From: Amphiplicatus metriothermophilus
Lineage (GTDB): Bacteria > Pseudomonadota > Alphaproteobacteria > Caulobacterales > Parvularculaceae
Direction of reading: 5' to 3'
DNA length: 64,000 nucleotides
NCBI RefSeq assembly: GCF_900199215.1
Contig: NZ_FZQA01000001.1
Location: 248,001 to 312,000, forward strand
Shown: in pieces, positions 1-10,831 of the stretch
Numbering within the stretch: position 1 is the first letter of the stretch
Layout: each line of letters begins with the position of its first letter
Made by a program: the position numbers and the translations under genes
Notes under the pieces: generated by a model
The model's database searches: none
What the model saw: the letters and a program-made list of their open reading frames with translations, nothing else
What the model was told of the DNA's origin: nothing

Positions 1-149
1 TTGCCGTTTCGCCTGATGATGCCCATTCGCTTCTCCGGGCTGTCTTTCCGGTCTGTTAACCCTGTCCTTTATAGGGTCAGGGCGAGGCTAGGAGCAGGCC
101 GTCCCGCCCTGGCAGGGCCGGCGCGGCCTCACGAACGAAATTGACAGCA

Positions 150-1394
150 ATGCCCCGCCGCCGCTTCAAACCGCCGGTGCTCGGCCGTCTCGCCTGGGCG
201 TGGCTCGGCTTCGCCGCCGGCGCCGTCCTGCTTGGCGCGTATGCGCTCGCCTTGGGCGCGAAAATCGACGCGCCGACACGGGTCGCGCTGCCGGTAGGCG
301 CGCTTGAACGCATGGCGCCGCCGCAGACCGTCTCGGTTCTCAACGCTGCGGAATCCCAGAGCCGTCCCGCTCTGCGCGAGGGCGACGACCCGGACGCCGC
401 GCACGCAGGCGAACTTTTCGCCCAATCGCCGGTCGAAATCCTGAGGCAGCCGTCCGACGATCCTTATGCCGACGATTCCGCCGACGCACCGCTCGCATTC
501 GATGAGCGCGACATCGTCATCACGATCGACGGAAAGCCTGCGGCGCCCCCAAGCGCTCAGCCGGCGACAGCTGCGGCCCTGGCGCGCCCTGCCTTTCGCA
601 TACCCGATCCGGATCCGGCGCTGCTCGCCGCGACCGCCTTCGGCCAGCGCCCGAAAATATCCGCCGACGGCCGGCGCGCCGCGCGCCATTACGCCCGCCC
701 CTTCGCGAGCGACGCCGGCGCGCCGCGCGCCGCGCTGATCGTCGCCGGACTCGGCCTCAATCGGGCGCTCACCGAACGCGCGATTGATGAATTGCCGCCT
801 GAGATCACGCTCGCCTTCGCGCCTTACGCGAAGGATCTGGATTACTGGACGGCGCGCGCGCGGGAGGCCGGCCACGAAATCATGATCGAGCTGCCGATGG
901 AGACGCGTGCCGGCGCCGACGCGCTCGGCCCCGCGGCGCTCTCGACCGAAAGGACGCAAGCGGAGAATCTCCAGCGGCTCGACTGGCTGATGTCGCGTTT
1001 CGGCGGCTATTTCGGCGCGACGAATTATCTCGGCGGAAAATTCTCCGCCGATCGCGAGGCGATTCGGCCGGTGCTGACGCGCCTGGCCCAGGCCGGCGTC
1101 GCCTATGTGGACGACACCGGCGCGACCCGCGCTCTCGGGCTCGACGGCGGACCGGTCGCGGTCGTCGACCGCATGATCGCCGCCGGAACCCTCGGCGAGG
1201 ACGTCGGCGCCGCACGCCGCGATCTTAGAGCTCTCGCCGCCGTCGCCGAACGCAATGGGCACGCCCTCGGCAAAGCCTACGCCTATGACGCGGTGATCGA
1301 CGCCGTCATCGAATGGAGCGAGGCCCTCGCAGCGGATGGGATCGCGCTGGCGCCTGCCTCGGCCGTCGTCCATGCGCGCGCCGGCGCCCTGTGA
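150..1394 (+). CDS. Divergent polysaccharide deacetylase family protein (YibQ/COG2861-like)
   Basis: About 414 residues. An N-terminal membrane anchor or signal (WLGFAAGAVLLGAYALAL) is followed by a low-complexity linker. A C-terminal divergent deacetylase domain starts near AALIVAGLGLNRALTERAI and continues through the family-typical FAPYAKDLDYW and HEIMIELPMET segments. Members of this family are predicted envelope proteins, often near murein hydrolase and peptidase genes. Their carbohydrate substrate is not established and metal ligands are poorly conserved. I chose the ATG at 150; a TTG at 141 would add three residues. It precedes rppH by 85 bp in the same direction, a common alphaproteobacterial arrangement. 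The 149 bp to its left hold no gene I can support. Confidence 0.8.
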   Translation: MPRRRFKPPVLGRLAWAWLGFAAGAVLLGAYALALGAKIDAPTRVALPVGALERMAPPQTVSVLNAAESQSRPALREGDDPDAAHAGELFAQSPVEILRQPSDDPYADDSADAPLAFDERDIVITIDGKPAAPPSAQPATAAALARPAFRIPDPDPALLAATAFGQRPKISADGRRAARHYARPFASDAGAPRAALIVAGLGLNRALTERAIDELPPEITLAFAPYAKDLDYWTARAREAGHEIMIELPMETRAGADALGPAALSTERTQAENLQRLDWLMSRFGGYFGATNYLGGKFSADREAIRPVLTRLAQAGVAYVDDTGATRALGLDGGPVAVVDRMIAAGTLGEDVGAARRDLRALAAVAERNGHALGKAYAYDAVIDAVIEWSEALAADGIALAPASAVVHARAGAL

Positions 1395-1479
1395 GCTCTC
1401 CGCCCGCCGGTGGACTTCCGCCGCGCAAGTCGCGATAGAGAACCGATCTGATTAGGAAGCGCCAGCGCGCGGCCCGCCC

Positions 1480-1989
1480 ATGTCGATCGAAGACCATCTA
1501 AGTCATTACCGGCCGAATGTCGGCGTCGCCCTGTTCAATCGCGACGGGCGCGTGTGGATCGGCCGGCGCGTCGCAGACTTCGCCGATCTCGGCGAAGAGC
1601 GCGAGCGCTGGCGTTGGCAGATGCCGCAAGGCGGGATCGACCCCGGCGAGCGCATCGAAGAAGCCGCCTTCCGCGAGCTCAAGGAGGAGACCGGCGTCGT
1701 GTCGGTGCGGCTTCTGGCGCTCACGCCCGGGTGGCTCGCCTATGACTTTCCGCCCGGTTACAAAAAGAAGGACTGGCGCGGCCAGCGCCAGAAATGGGCG
1801 GCCATGCTGTTCGAGGGCGAGGAGAGCGAGATCGACCTCGCCGCCGACGACAAACAGGAGTTCGACGCCTGGCGCTGGGCGGAGCTCGAAGAGACCCCTG
1901 GCCTGATCGTGCCGTTCAAGCGCAAGGTGTATGAGGAGCTCGCCCGCGGCTTCGCCCCGCTGCGGGACTTCATCCGTATGCGCGCCTGA
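1480..1989 (+). CDS. rppH: RNA 5'-pyrophosphohydrolase RppH (Nudix hydrolase)
   Basis: At 169 residues it has the usual RppH length. The Nudix box occupies residues 51-73 (GGIDPGE...REL.EETGV) with the catalytic glutamates in REL.EE. It is preceded by the RppH-typical YRPNVGVALFN start and WRWQMPQGG. RppH removes pyrophosphate from triphosphorylated 5' ends of mRNA and so triggers RNase E-dependent decay; in some relatives it also cleaves dinucleoside polyphosphates. It is cytoplasmic. The gene lies 85 bp after the deacetylase gene and may share its transcript. Its stop is only 3 bp from the convergent amidohydrolase stop. Confidence 0.95.
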   Translation: MSIEDHLSHYRPNVGVALFNRDGRVWIGRRVADFADLGEERERWRWQMPQGGIDPGERIEEAAFRELKEETGVVSVRLLALTPGWLAYDFPPGYKKKDWRGQRQKWAAMLFEGEESEIDLAADDKQEFDAWRWAELEETPGLIVPFKRKVYEELARGFAPLRDFIRMRA

Positions 1990-1992
1990 AGG

Positions 1993-3498
1993 CTATTTCC
2001 GGCCGGCGCGGGCCGACAACGCCGCGCGGGGGAACGCTTCGCCGTCGACGATGATCATGTCTATCGCGTCGTAGGCGGATGGATCTTCCAGAGGATTCTT
2101 CTCCAGAACGAGGAGATCGGCTTGCTTGCCTTCTTCGACCGTCCCGATTTCGCCGTCGAGCCCGAAGAATTCCGCATTCCCGATCGTCGCGGCGCGGAAC
2201 GTCCGGGCCGGATCGACCCCCGCCTCGATCCAGCGCTGCAATTCGACGCGTCCGTTGAGCCCCGGCGGGTTGGCGTAGGTCGGCGCGCTCGGCGTGTCGG
2301 ATCCGAAGAGGAGGCGGCCGCCGCGCGCGGCGAGACGGCCCAGCGCCGCCTCCACGCGCGCGATGGGGGCGGCGTCGATCTCCGCCCAACGGCCGTCATC
2401 AATGAACCCGGCCACATACGGGCTGGCGGCCAGGCGCGTTCGGAACCAACGGCCGTCCTCAGTTCCGTACCAATCGATCAGGCTTTGCGGCAGCGCATCC
2501 TTCAACGCCGCGCTGGCGAGATAGGCAGGATCGAAAAGGTCGCGCTCCCCGTAAAGAACCTGAATGGTCGGCTGCCAGCCCGTCCCGCGCGCCGCGATAG
2601 CGTCGAGAAGCGCGGCGACATCGTCCGTCAGCGCCGTCGCCGCGCCGTCGGCCCATGTCCACAGTCCGTGCGCCATCGCATCGACGCCGGCGGCGAGCCC
2701 GAAAGCCTGCGCTTCCTGCGCGTTGGCGTGCAAAAGGACCTTCATGCCGCGCGCATGGGCGGCGGCGACAAGCGCGCGGACGGTCTCGATCGAGGGAACC
2801 GGCAGGCTGGCGTCATCGCCGAAGCCGTCCTCGTAAAAGGTTTTGACGCAGATCGCCCCGTCTTCGCTCATGCGCGCGACGACAGCTTCAGGAGAATGCC
2901 CGGTCGGATCGTATCCTTCTGGAAAATCGCCGGCGCGCTCCGGATCGAACAGAAAATAGGGCATGAGCTGATAGCGCAGCGGTTTGGGCGCATAGCTTGT
3001 GGGATAGCCGTCAACGATCGGCGCGCCGCCGCAGAAATAGGCGTGCGGGCGGGTCGTCTGCGCATTCCACTCGGCGATGCGCGCCGGCGTCGAATTGAGG
3101 TCGATCACGGTGGTGAAGCCGTAAAAGAGATAGCTGCGGGGGATCTGGCCGCGGGCGGCGGCGGCGATTTCCGCATACGCCTCCTCGTGGCGCGGGAGCA
3201 TGCCCGGAACCCCGTCAAGATGGACATGTCCGTCGATTAGGCCCGGCGCGAGATATTTTCCGGCCGCGTCGATGACCGTCGCCGCCGCGCGCGCTTTGCG
3301 GGACGGCCGCCGCGCGATTTCGGCGATGCGGCCTTCGCTGATGTAAACGCTGACCGGACGCGAGGGCTTGTCGCGCTCTGGCGAGACGACGACAGCATTC
3401 GTAATCAGCATGTCGCCGGCATAAGCCGCAGAAAGGCCGGCGGCCAGCGCGGCGCCCGCCGCCGCACAGCCTCTCCGGAACGCGCAGGTTCGCGTCAT
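1993..3498 (-). CDS. Secreted amidohydrolase family protein
   Basis: Using the ATG at 3498 (GGAGGGG Shine-Dalgarno just upstream) the protein is 501 residues and begins with a Sec signal peptide (CAAAGAALAAGLSAAYA). The metal-dependent amidohydrolase fold is shown by GLIDGHVHLDG (HxH ligands), a central VLLHANAQE histidine, a later MAHG histidine, LLFGSDTP with the catalytic aspartate, and the C-terminal GTVEEGKQADLLVLE strand typical of dihydroorotase/imidazolonepropionase-like enzymes. The substrate cannot be told; exported members often hydrolyse dipeptides or cyclic amides. The reading frame stays open upstream to 3846, but that extension only mirrors the opposite-strand pseudouridine synthase gene. 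No operon partner. Confidence 0.85.
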   Translation of the reverse strand: MTRTCAFRRGCAAAGAALAAGLSAAYAGDMLITNAVVVSPERDKPSRPVSVYISEGRIAEIARRPSRKARAAATVIDAAGKYLAPGLIDGHVHLDGVPGMLPRHEEAYAEIAAAARGQIPRSYLFYGFTTVIDLNSTPARIAEWNAQTTRPHAYFCGGAPIVDGYPTSYAPKPLRYQLMPYFLFDPERAGDFPEGYDPTGHSPEAVVARMSEDGAICVKTFYEDGFGDDASLPVPSIETVRALVAAAHARGMKVLLHANAQEAQAFGLAAGVDAMAHGLWTWADGAATALTDDVAALLDAIAARGTGWQPTIQVLYGERDLFDPAYLASAALKDALPQSLIDWYGTEDGRWFRTRLAASPYVAGFIDDGRWAEIDAAPIARVEAALGRLAARGGRLLFGSDTPSAPTYANPPGLNGRVELQRWIEAGVDPARTFRAATIGNAEFFGLDGEIGTVEEGKQADLLVLEKNPLEDPSAYDAIDMIIVDGEAFPRAALSARAGRK

Positions 3499-3615
3499 CG
3501 CTTCCCCTCCGTCTATACGATCGTCAATTGTCGGCGCTCGACCGCATGCGGTACAGGACGATATCTTCGCGCGCAACCCGCCGCGCGGCGGGACGCAGGC
3601 GAAAACGGTCCGCGC

Positions 3616-4290
3616 ATGAATCTCCTCGACCGCGTGCTCTATCGGGACGGGCTGATGCTGGTGATCGACAAGCCGGCCGGAATCCCCGTGCACGCAGGAC
3701 CGGGAGGCGGGGACAATCTCGAGAATTATTTCGACCAGTTGCGGTTCGGCCTGCCGCGCGCCCCCGCCCTGGCCCATCGGCTCGACCGCGACACGTCGGG
3801 TTGTCTCGTGCTCGGCCGGCACCCCAAGGCGCTGAGAAAGCTGCATCGGCTGTTTTCAGAAGGACGCATCCGGAAGAGCTATTGGGCGATCTGCCAGGGC
3901 GTCCCGGAACAGCCGTCAGGAACGATCGACGCGCCCTTGAAGAAGAAGAGCCGCGGAACCGGCTGGCGGGTCGAGATAGCCGCCGACGGTCAGGAGGCGA
4001 TCACCGCCTATCGCGTCATCGCCGCGAAGGACGGTCTTTCATTCATCGAAGCAAAGCCGAAAACGGGACGCACGCACCAGCTCCGCGTTCACCTCGCCCA
4101 TATCGGCGCGCCGATTCTGGGCGATCCTCAGTATGGGGATTTATCGCCTCAAGACCGCGCATGGCCGATGATGCTGCACGCGCGCAGGGTCGTCATCCCG
4201 ATCTCGGCGAACAAGAATCCCGTAACGGTCGAGGCCGCCCCGCCCGAGGCGATGGCGGCGGCGATTCAGCGAATGGCGAATGGCGAATAG
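3616..4290 (+). CDS. RluA-family RNA pseudouridine synthase
   Basis: 224 residues with the RluA-family catalytic motif HRLDRDTSGCL (residues 54-64; Asp57 is the expected nucleophile). The second conserved block is KTGRTHQLRVHLAHIGAPILGD. No S4 domain is present, so it resembles the short RluA/TruC-type enzymes. It converts uridine to pseudouridine in rRNA or tRNA; the target site cannot be read from sequence. It is divergent from the amidohydrolase gene over 117 bp. Its last codons (MANGE and stop) lie inside a GCGAATGGC-type repeat shared with the atp region, so the C-terminal tail was probably written or altered by that repeat. Confidence 0.88.
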   Translation: MNLLDRVLYRDGLMLVIDKPAGIPVHAGPGGGDNLENYFDQLRFGLPRAPALAHRLDRDTSGCLVLGRHPKALRKLHRLFSEGRIRKSYWAICQGVPEQPSGTIDAPLKKKSRGTGWRVEIAADGQEAITAYRVIAAKDGLSFIEAKPKTGRTHQLRVHLAHIGAPILGDPQYGDLSPQDRAWPMMLHARRVVIPISANKNPVTVEAAPPEAMAAAIQRMANGE

Positions 4291-4361
4291 CGAATTGGCA
4301 AAGGGCGGCGTTCGCCTTTAGGCGATGATCCCGCTCGCCGTTTGCGATTTCGCCATTCGCC
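4275..4361. repeat. GCGAATGGC-type inverted repeat at the rluA-like/atpC junction
   Basis: The left part carries head-to-tail copies of GCGAATGGC/GCGAATAGC (4271-4296). The 13-mer GGCGAATGGCGAA at 4275-4287 has an exact reverse complement at 4349-4361, ending one base before the atpC stop codon. Transcripts from either side could fold into this hairpin between the convergent genes. A related element lies at 5386-5479. It could be a terminator or a small dispersed repeat; no T-run supports an intrinsic terminator. Confidence 0.7.
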
Positions 4362-4760
4362 CTACAACGCCGCCTGCATCTCCTTGAGATGCCGCAGTTC
4401 CTGCTCCGCCTGGCGCCGGGTTTCGGCCGTGACGTCCTCGTCGGCGAGATCCTCCTCGCACTCCCTGATGCGCCGGGCGATGGCCTCGGCGTCGAGCTCC
4501 TCGACCGGGACCGCCTCCTCGGCGAGAACCGAAAGCCCCGCGGGCGTGACTTCCGCGAAGCCGCCGCGCACGAAGATTCGCTTCTCGGCGCCGGCGTTCT
4601 TCACCGTCAGCACGCCAGGCGCCAGCGTCGCCATGAACGGCGCGTGATCGGGGAGCACGCCGAACACGCCTTCCGCCCCCGGGACGTCGACCTGATCGAC
4701 CTCTTCCGACATCAGCCGGCGTTCCGGCGAAACGAGATCGAAGTGAAGTTTGTCCGCCAT
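4362..4760 (-). CDS. atpC: F1F0 ATP synthase epsilon subunit
   Basis: 132 residues. The N-terminal beta-sandwich is recognisable from LHFDLVSPERRLMSEEVDQVDVPGAEG, split by the usual GVLPDHAPFMATL segment and GGFAEVTPAGLSVLAE, followed by a C-terminal helical hairpin (RRIRECEEDLADEDV...). Epsilon is part of the central stalk, couples F1 to the c-ring and can inhibit ATP hydrolysis. It is the last gene of the minus-strand atp operon, but an unrelated gene of about 600 bp separates it from atpD, which is unusual. The gene ends one base from an inverted repeat. Confidence 0.95.
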   Translation of the reverse strand: MADKLHFDLVSPERRLMSEEVDQVDVPGAEGVFGVLPDHAPFMATLAPGVLTVKNAGAEKRIFVRGGFAEVTPAGLSVLAEEAVPVEELDAEAIARRIRECEEDLADEDVTAETRRQAEQELRHLKEMQAAL

Positions 4761-4769
4761 AATCGCTTC

Positions 4770-5369
4770 CTATTGCGTGAACTGTTCTGCGCCGTAGTCC
4801 GGACACCGCCTAACCGGCTCTGGCTCGAAAATGGCGTCCCTCCGGCTTGTGTCAACGAGCCAGCAGGAATCAAAAACTGAGCAATAACAGGCCTCAACCC
4901 GCAAACGCGAGTGCGCTGAATTAATCGCCGCCGCAGCATCCCCCCGAACTGTCACCATCTCGATCATTTCGCCCGGCCTGATGACGCGGCCGCTAATGGA
5001 GCCGGTCACCACCGGGATGTTCCTGTCGCCGGTAAGAGCCGCAACCGCCTCTTTCCAAGTCTTTTGCGAGGCGCCGTCGACAGTAACGCGAAATGCCGCG
5101 ATGCGGGCCGGGCCGATGCCGGAATTCAGCGCCACCCGTTGAAAAATCTCGGCGCCCGTCTCCAAGTCTAAATCCATGCTGCCAATTCCGACATACGGCC
5201 ACACCGCCGCTTGCTGCTGCTTCCGCACAGCATCCGCCTCGTTGAGCGCCGCGTACAGGGCGACGCTGCCGGTGAACACGCCCGCGACCGCAAGAACGGT
5301 CTGCAGCGCCGAAATGCGGACGAAAATCCGCTCTGCATGTGTCAGTTGAGGCTTCTTCTCGTCCGCCAT
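4770..5369 (-). CDS. Hypothetical single-pass membrane protein inserted between atpD and atpC
   Basis: 199 residues. After a charged N-terminus there is one membrane helix (about residues 18-42, LQTVLAVAGVFTGSVALYAA), a short helix with KQQQAAVWPYVGIG, then a mainly beta soluble domain containing LNSGIGPARIAAF and a tail with several cysteines (EACYCSVFDSCW). Proteins with this helix plus WPY...N.G.GPA layout are widespread uncharacterised membrane proteins; I know of no function. It is read in the same direction as the atp genes, 108 bp after atpD and 9 bp before atpC, so it is probably co-transcribed. The repeat-rich spacer upstream suggests later insertion. It is not a known ATP synthase subunit. 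Confidence 0.75.
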   Translation of the reverse strand: MADEKKPQLTHAERIFVRISALQTVLAVAGVFTGSVALYAALNEADAVRKQQQAAVWPYVGIGSMDLDLETGAEIFQRVALNSGIGPARIAAFRVTVDGASQKTWKEAVAALTGDRNIPVVTGSISGRVIRPGEMIEMVTVRGDAAAAINSAHSRLRVEACYCSVFDSCWLVDTSRRDAIFEPEPVRRCPDYGAEQFTQ

Positions 5370-5385
5370 CCCGTTACCTCGGGCA

Positions 5386-5477
5386 GGCGAATGGCGAATG
5401 GCAAGTAGCGAATGGATCGATTTCTTCTGGCTGTTGCGCAGTCATCTATTGGCTATTCGCTGCTTCCTATTCGCTCA

Positions 5478-5479
<2 letters not shown>
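5386..5479. repeat. Second GCGAATGGC-type imperfect inverted repeat, between atpD and the inserted gene
   Basis: The left arm (5386-5415) has tandem GGCGAATGGCGAATGG followed by AGTAGCGAATGG. The right arm (about 5450-5475) reads GGCTATTCGCTGCTTCC then TATTCGC, which pairs with the left arm over roughly 20 positions with a few mismatches or G-U pairs. It fills nearly the whole 108-bp spacer after atpD and uses the same short unit as the element at 4275-4361. In the atp transcript it would form a large stem-loop that could affect termination, processing or stability. Confidence 0.65.
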
Positions 5480-7819
<2,340 letters not shown>

Positions 7820-7854
7820 CGCGCACCCCGGCGGCAGCGCCGCGCATTCTTAGA

Positions 7855-9384
7855 TCAGGCGAATTTTTTGACGAACTCGTCCAGCACGCCGGCGAGCTTC
7901 TTCTCCGTCTCCTCGGACAGCGCCTTCTCCTCGCGGATGGTTTTGAGGATGTCGGCGTGATCGGCGTGGAGATGACGCAGAAATTCGCGTTCGAAATGGC
8001 CGACCTGTTTCATCGGGATCTTGTCGAGATAGCCGCGCACGCCGGCGAAGATGACGCAGACCTGCTCCTCGACCTGCAGGGGCGAGTACTGGTCCTGCTT
8101 CATGAGCTCGGTCAGGCGGTCGCCGCGATTGAGGATCCGCTGCGTCGTGGCGTCGAGATCGGAGCCGAACTGGGCGAAGGCCGCAAGCTCGCGATACTGG
8201 GCGAGCTCGCCCTTGATCTTGCCGGCGACCTGCTTCATCGCCTTGACCTGAGCGGCCGAGCCGACGCGCGAAACCGAAAGCCCCACATTCACCGCAGGGC
8301 GCACGCCCTGATAGAAAAGGTCCGTCTCAAGAAAGATCTGGCCGTCGGTGATAGAGATGACGTTGGTCGGAATATAGGCCGACACGTCGTTGGCCTGGGT
8401 CTCGATGATCGGCAGCGCGGTGAGCGAGCCGGACCCATGCTTTTCGTTGAGCTTGGCCGCCCGTTCGAGCAGGCGCGAATGCAGATAAAAGACGTCGCCA
8501 GGATAGGCCTCGCGTCCCGGCGGCCGGCGCAGAAGGAGCGACATCTGGCGATAGGCGACGGCCTGCTTCGACAGATCGTCGTAGATAATGAGCGCATGCA
8601 TGCCGTTGTCGCGGAAATACTCGCCCATGGCGCAGCCGGCGAAGGGGGCGAGAAACTGCAGCGGCGCGGGCTCCGACGCCGTCGCCGCGACGACGATGGA
8701 GTATTCCATCGCCCCGTTGTCTTCCAGCGTCTTGACGATCTGGGCCACGGTCGAGCGCTTCTGGCCGATGGCGACATAGACGCAGTAGAGTTTCTTCGAC
8801 TCGTCGCCGCTCGCGTTCACTTCCTTCTGGTTGAGGATGGCGTCGACGCAGATCGCGGTCTTGCCGGTCTGACGGTCGCCGATGACGAGCTCGCGCTGGC
8901 CGCGCCCGATCGGAATCATGGCGTCGATCGCCTTGATGCCCGTCTGCATCGGTTCATGTACGGAGCGCCGCGGCAGGATGCCCGGCGCCTTCACGTCGAC
9001 GACCCGGCGCTCGCTCGCCTCGATCGGGCCCTTGCCGTCGATCGGCTCGCCGAGCGGATCGACGACGCGGCCGAGAAGGCCCTTGCCCACCGGCACGTCG
9101 ACGATCGACTTGGTGCGCTTGACCGTGTCGCCTTCCTTGATGTCGCGGTCTTCGCCGAAGATCACGACGCCGACATTGTCGGTCTCGAGGTTCAGCGCCA
9201 TGCCTTTGACGCCGTTGGCGAACTCGACCATCTCGCCGGCCTGGACGTTGTCGAGGCCGTAGACGCGGGCGATGCCGTCGCCGACGGAAAGCACCTGGCC
9301 GATCTCGGAAATTTCGGCGTCCCTGCCGAAATTCTTGATCTGGCTCTTCAGGATCGAGGAGATTTCAGCGGCGTTAAGCTCCAT
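7855..9384 (-). CDS. atpA: F1F0 ATP synthase alpha subunit
   Basis: 509 residues. The P-loop is GDRQTGKT (169-176), the form typical of alpha rather than beta. Other alpha signatures are the N-terminal [30 protein letters not shown] and the ATP-synthase alpha/beta signature [17 protein letters not shown]. It is the non-catalytic nucleotide-binding subunit of the F1 head. It starts 4 bp after the atpH stop, consistent with coupled translation. Confidence 0.98.
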   Translation of the reverse strand: MELNAAEISSILKSQIKNFGRDAEISEIGQVLSVGDGIARVYGLDNVQAGEMVEFANGVKGMALNLETDNVGVVIFGEDRDIKEGDTVKRTKSIVDVPVGKGLLGRVVDPLGEPIDGKGPIEASERRVVDVKAPGILPRRSVHEPMQTGIKAIDAMIPIGRGQRELVIGDRQTGKTAICVDAILNQKEVNASGDESKKLYCVYVAIGQKRSTVAQIVKTLEDNGAMEYSIVVAATASEPAPLQFLAPFAGCAMGEYFRDNGMHALIIYDDLSKQAVAYRQMSLLLRRPPGREAYPGDVFYLHSRLLERAAKLNEKHGSGSLTALPIIETQANDVSAYIPTNVISITDGQIFLETDLFYQGVRPAVNVGLSVSRVGSAAQVKAMKQVAGKIKGELAQYRELAAFAQFGSDLDATTQRILNRGDRLTELMKQDQYSPLQVEEQVCVIFAGVRGYLDKIPMKQVGHFEREFLRHLHADHADILKTIREEKALSEETEKKLAGVLDEFVKKFA

Positions 9385-9388
9385 GGCG

Positions 9389-9967
9389 TCAGGCCTCTTT
9401 CATCACGGATTTTAAACGGTTGAGCTTCGTCTTGAGCGAGGAGTCGATCATCGTCGAGCCGACCTTTACGACGAGCCCGCCCAACAGTTCCGGGTCGACA
9501 CGGACCGACAGGTTGACCGCCCGGCCGACCATCGCTTCGAGCTCATGGCGCAGGCGCTTGATCTGTTCGTCGTTCAGCGGGACCGCGGCGATCGCGTCGG
9601 CGGCGACCTCGCCGCGATGGGCCGCCAGCCGCGCAGCGAAGGCCGCCAGGATCGCAGGCAGCGCGAACAGGCGGCGATTTTTTGCGACGAGCGCCAAAAA
9701 GTTGCGCATCAGCGGCGCGAATCCCGCCTTCTCCGCCAGCGCCGCCATGGCGCGGGTCTGTTCCTCGACGCCGTAGACCGGATTTTTGAGGAAGACGCGC
9801 AGATCCTCCGATTCGGCGACAGCTGCGCGCAAGGCGGCGACGTCGACCTCTATGGCTTCGAGCGCGCCTTCTTCAAGCGCCAGCTCGAACAACGCCTCGG
9901 CGTAACGCGCGGCGACGCCGGCGACAGGTCCTGCGGCGAGTTGCGCTGCGGCGGCTCCAGCAGACAT
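9389..9967 (-). CDS. atpH: F1F0 ATP synthase delta subunit (OSCP)
   Basis: 192 residues, usual length. It has the N-terminal [20 protein letters not shown] helix and the C-terminal strand region [32 protein letters not shown] typical of delta/OSCP. Delta caps the F1 head and joins it to the peripheral stalk. This is the first gene of the operon, so the promoter should lie in the 192-bp spacer before the pagL-like gene; I see no confident promoter boxes there. F0 genes (atpBEF) are not in the window, as expected in alphaproteobacteria, where F1 and F0 are separate operons. Confidence 0.96.
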   Translation of the reverse strand: MSAGAAAAQLAAGPVAGVAARYAEALFELALEEGALEAIEVDVAALRAAVAESEDLRVFLKNPVYGVEEQTRAMAALAEKAGFAPLMRNFLALVAKNRRLFALPAILAAFAARLAAHRGEVAADAIAAVPLNDEQIKRLRHELEAMVGRAVNLSVRVDPELLGGLVVKVGSTMIDSSLKTKLNRLKSVMKEA

Positions 9968-10159
9968 CAGGACGATCGACTCCTGTCCGGAAGAACGCCC
10001 GGATGGGGCGCCTAATCATTTGATTTTACTGCAAGTTTAAGAGCGTCGGACAGCGCGCCGCCCGACCCCCGACCGCGAGTTCGGCGCGCCATAGCACGCC
10101 CCCTCGCGCGAGGCAACAAGTCCCGCTGAGGCGGAATGGCGGCGCGGGGAGGGCTTCAT

Positions 10160-10714
10160 TCAGAACCGATAGCCCAGACGGAACCCGAGGGCGTCGAGGC
10201 CCTCGTTGGGCGAGCAGAGCCCTGCGTTCGACAGGTGGCTGAGATGGACGGACAGGCTGAGCCGCTCGCTCAGCCGATAGCCGACATCGCCGGCCAGACG
10301 CGCAACCAGCCGACAGCCGAGATAAGCCGATTCCGGCCGGATCGGTTCGCCGGAATCGAGACCGGTCTCCCCGTCATGGACCGCGAAGCCCGCCGCGGCG
10401 CTGACGAAGAAGCGCCGACCGATGGACTGATCCCAGGCGAGGCCGGCATAGGCGTAACTCGTGGCGCCCCCGGCGGTCGCGACAGAAACGCCCGCCTGCG
10501 GCCGGGGACGGCCCAGAAAAGCGAGCGCTTCGGGCGAGTCGAACAGAACCTCGGCCGACAGGGCCGCGCCTTTCTCCTTGTTATCTGCGAAGGGGCCCGT
10601 GTCCTGCAGCGCCGCGCCGACCCGGATCTCGTCGATGGAAGACGCCGCCGCGCGCCCGATGAGCAGGATCGTCGCCGCCATCAGCGCGCCTGTGATCGCC
10701 GCCTGCCTCGCCAA
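10160..10714 (-). CDS. pagL: Lipid A deacylase, PagL family (outer-membrane acyloxyacyl hydrolase)
   Basis: The chosen TTG at 10714 follows a GAGGGG Shine-Dalgarno by 6 nt and yields 184 residues with a signal peptide (ITGALMAATILLIGRAAA). An ATG at 10681 would truncate that signal. The body is an alternating beta-barrel ending in aromatic RF, as outer-membrane proteins do. The PagL catalytic segment is HLSNAGLCSPNEGLD (His160, Ser162), with Asp174 at the place where Pseudomonas PagL has its catalytic Glu140. PagL removes the 3-O acyl chain of lipid A. An open frame continues far upstream (to 11227) but overlaps the divergent methyltransferase gene and is not real. Confidence 0.75.
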   Translation of the reverse strand: MARQAAITGALMAATILLIGRAAASSIDEIRVGAALQDTGPFADNKEKGAALSAEVLFDSPEALAFLGRPRPQAGVSVATAGGATSYAYAGLAWDQSIGRRFFVSAAAGFAVHDGETGLDSGEPIRPESAYLGCRLVARLAGDVGYRLSERLSLSVHLSHLSNAGLCSPNEGLDALGFRLGYRF

Positions 10715-10831
10715 AGCCAGCCCCTCAAGATTTCTTTCTTCAAGCGCTATGCCGGTTCGCGCGCCGTCGCAATGCATGAGCGGGGCGCGACATTCATTCC
10801 CTTCCGGCCAGGCAACGCTTAGGCTCGCGCC

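Noticed and set aside
1-149. Possible 3' end of an upstream gene
   Set aside because: A short frame ends at TAA 57-59, but too little sequence remains to recognise a protein; left unannotated.
129-1373. Long minus-strand frame (414 codons) opposite the deacetylase gene
   Set aside because: Arg/Gly-rich composition and exact mirroring of the plus-strand gene mark it as a high-GC shadow frame; no family likeness.
3499-3846. N-terminal extension of the amidohydrolase frame
   Set aside because: It overlaps the divergent pseudouridine synthase gene, and a signal peptide with a strong ribosome site starts at 3498.
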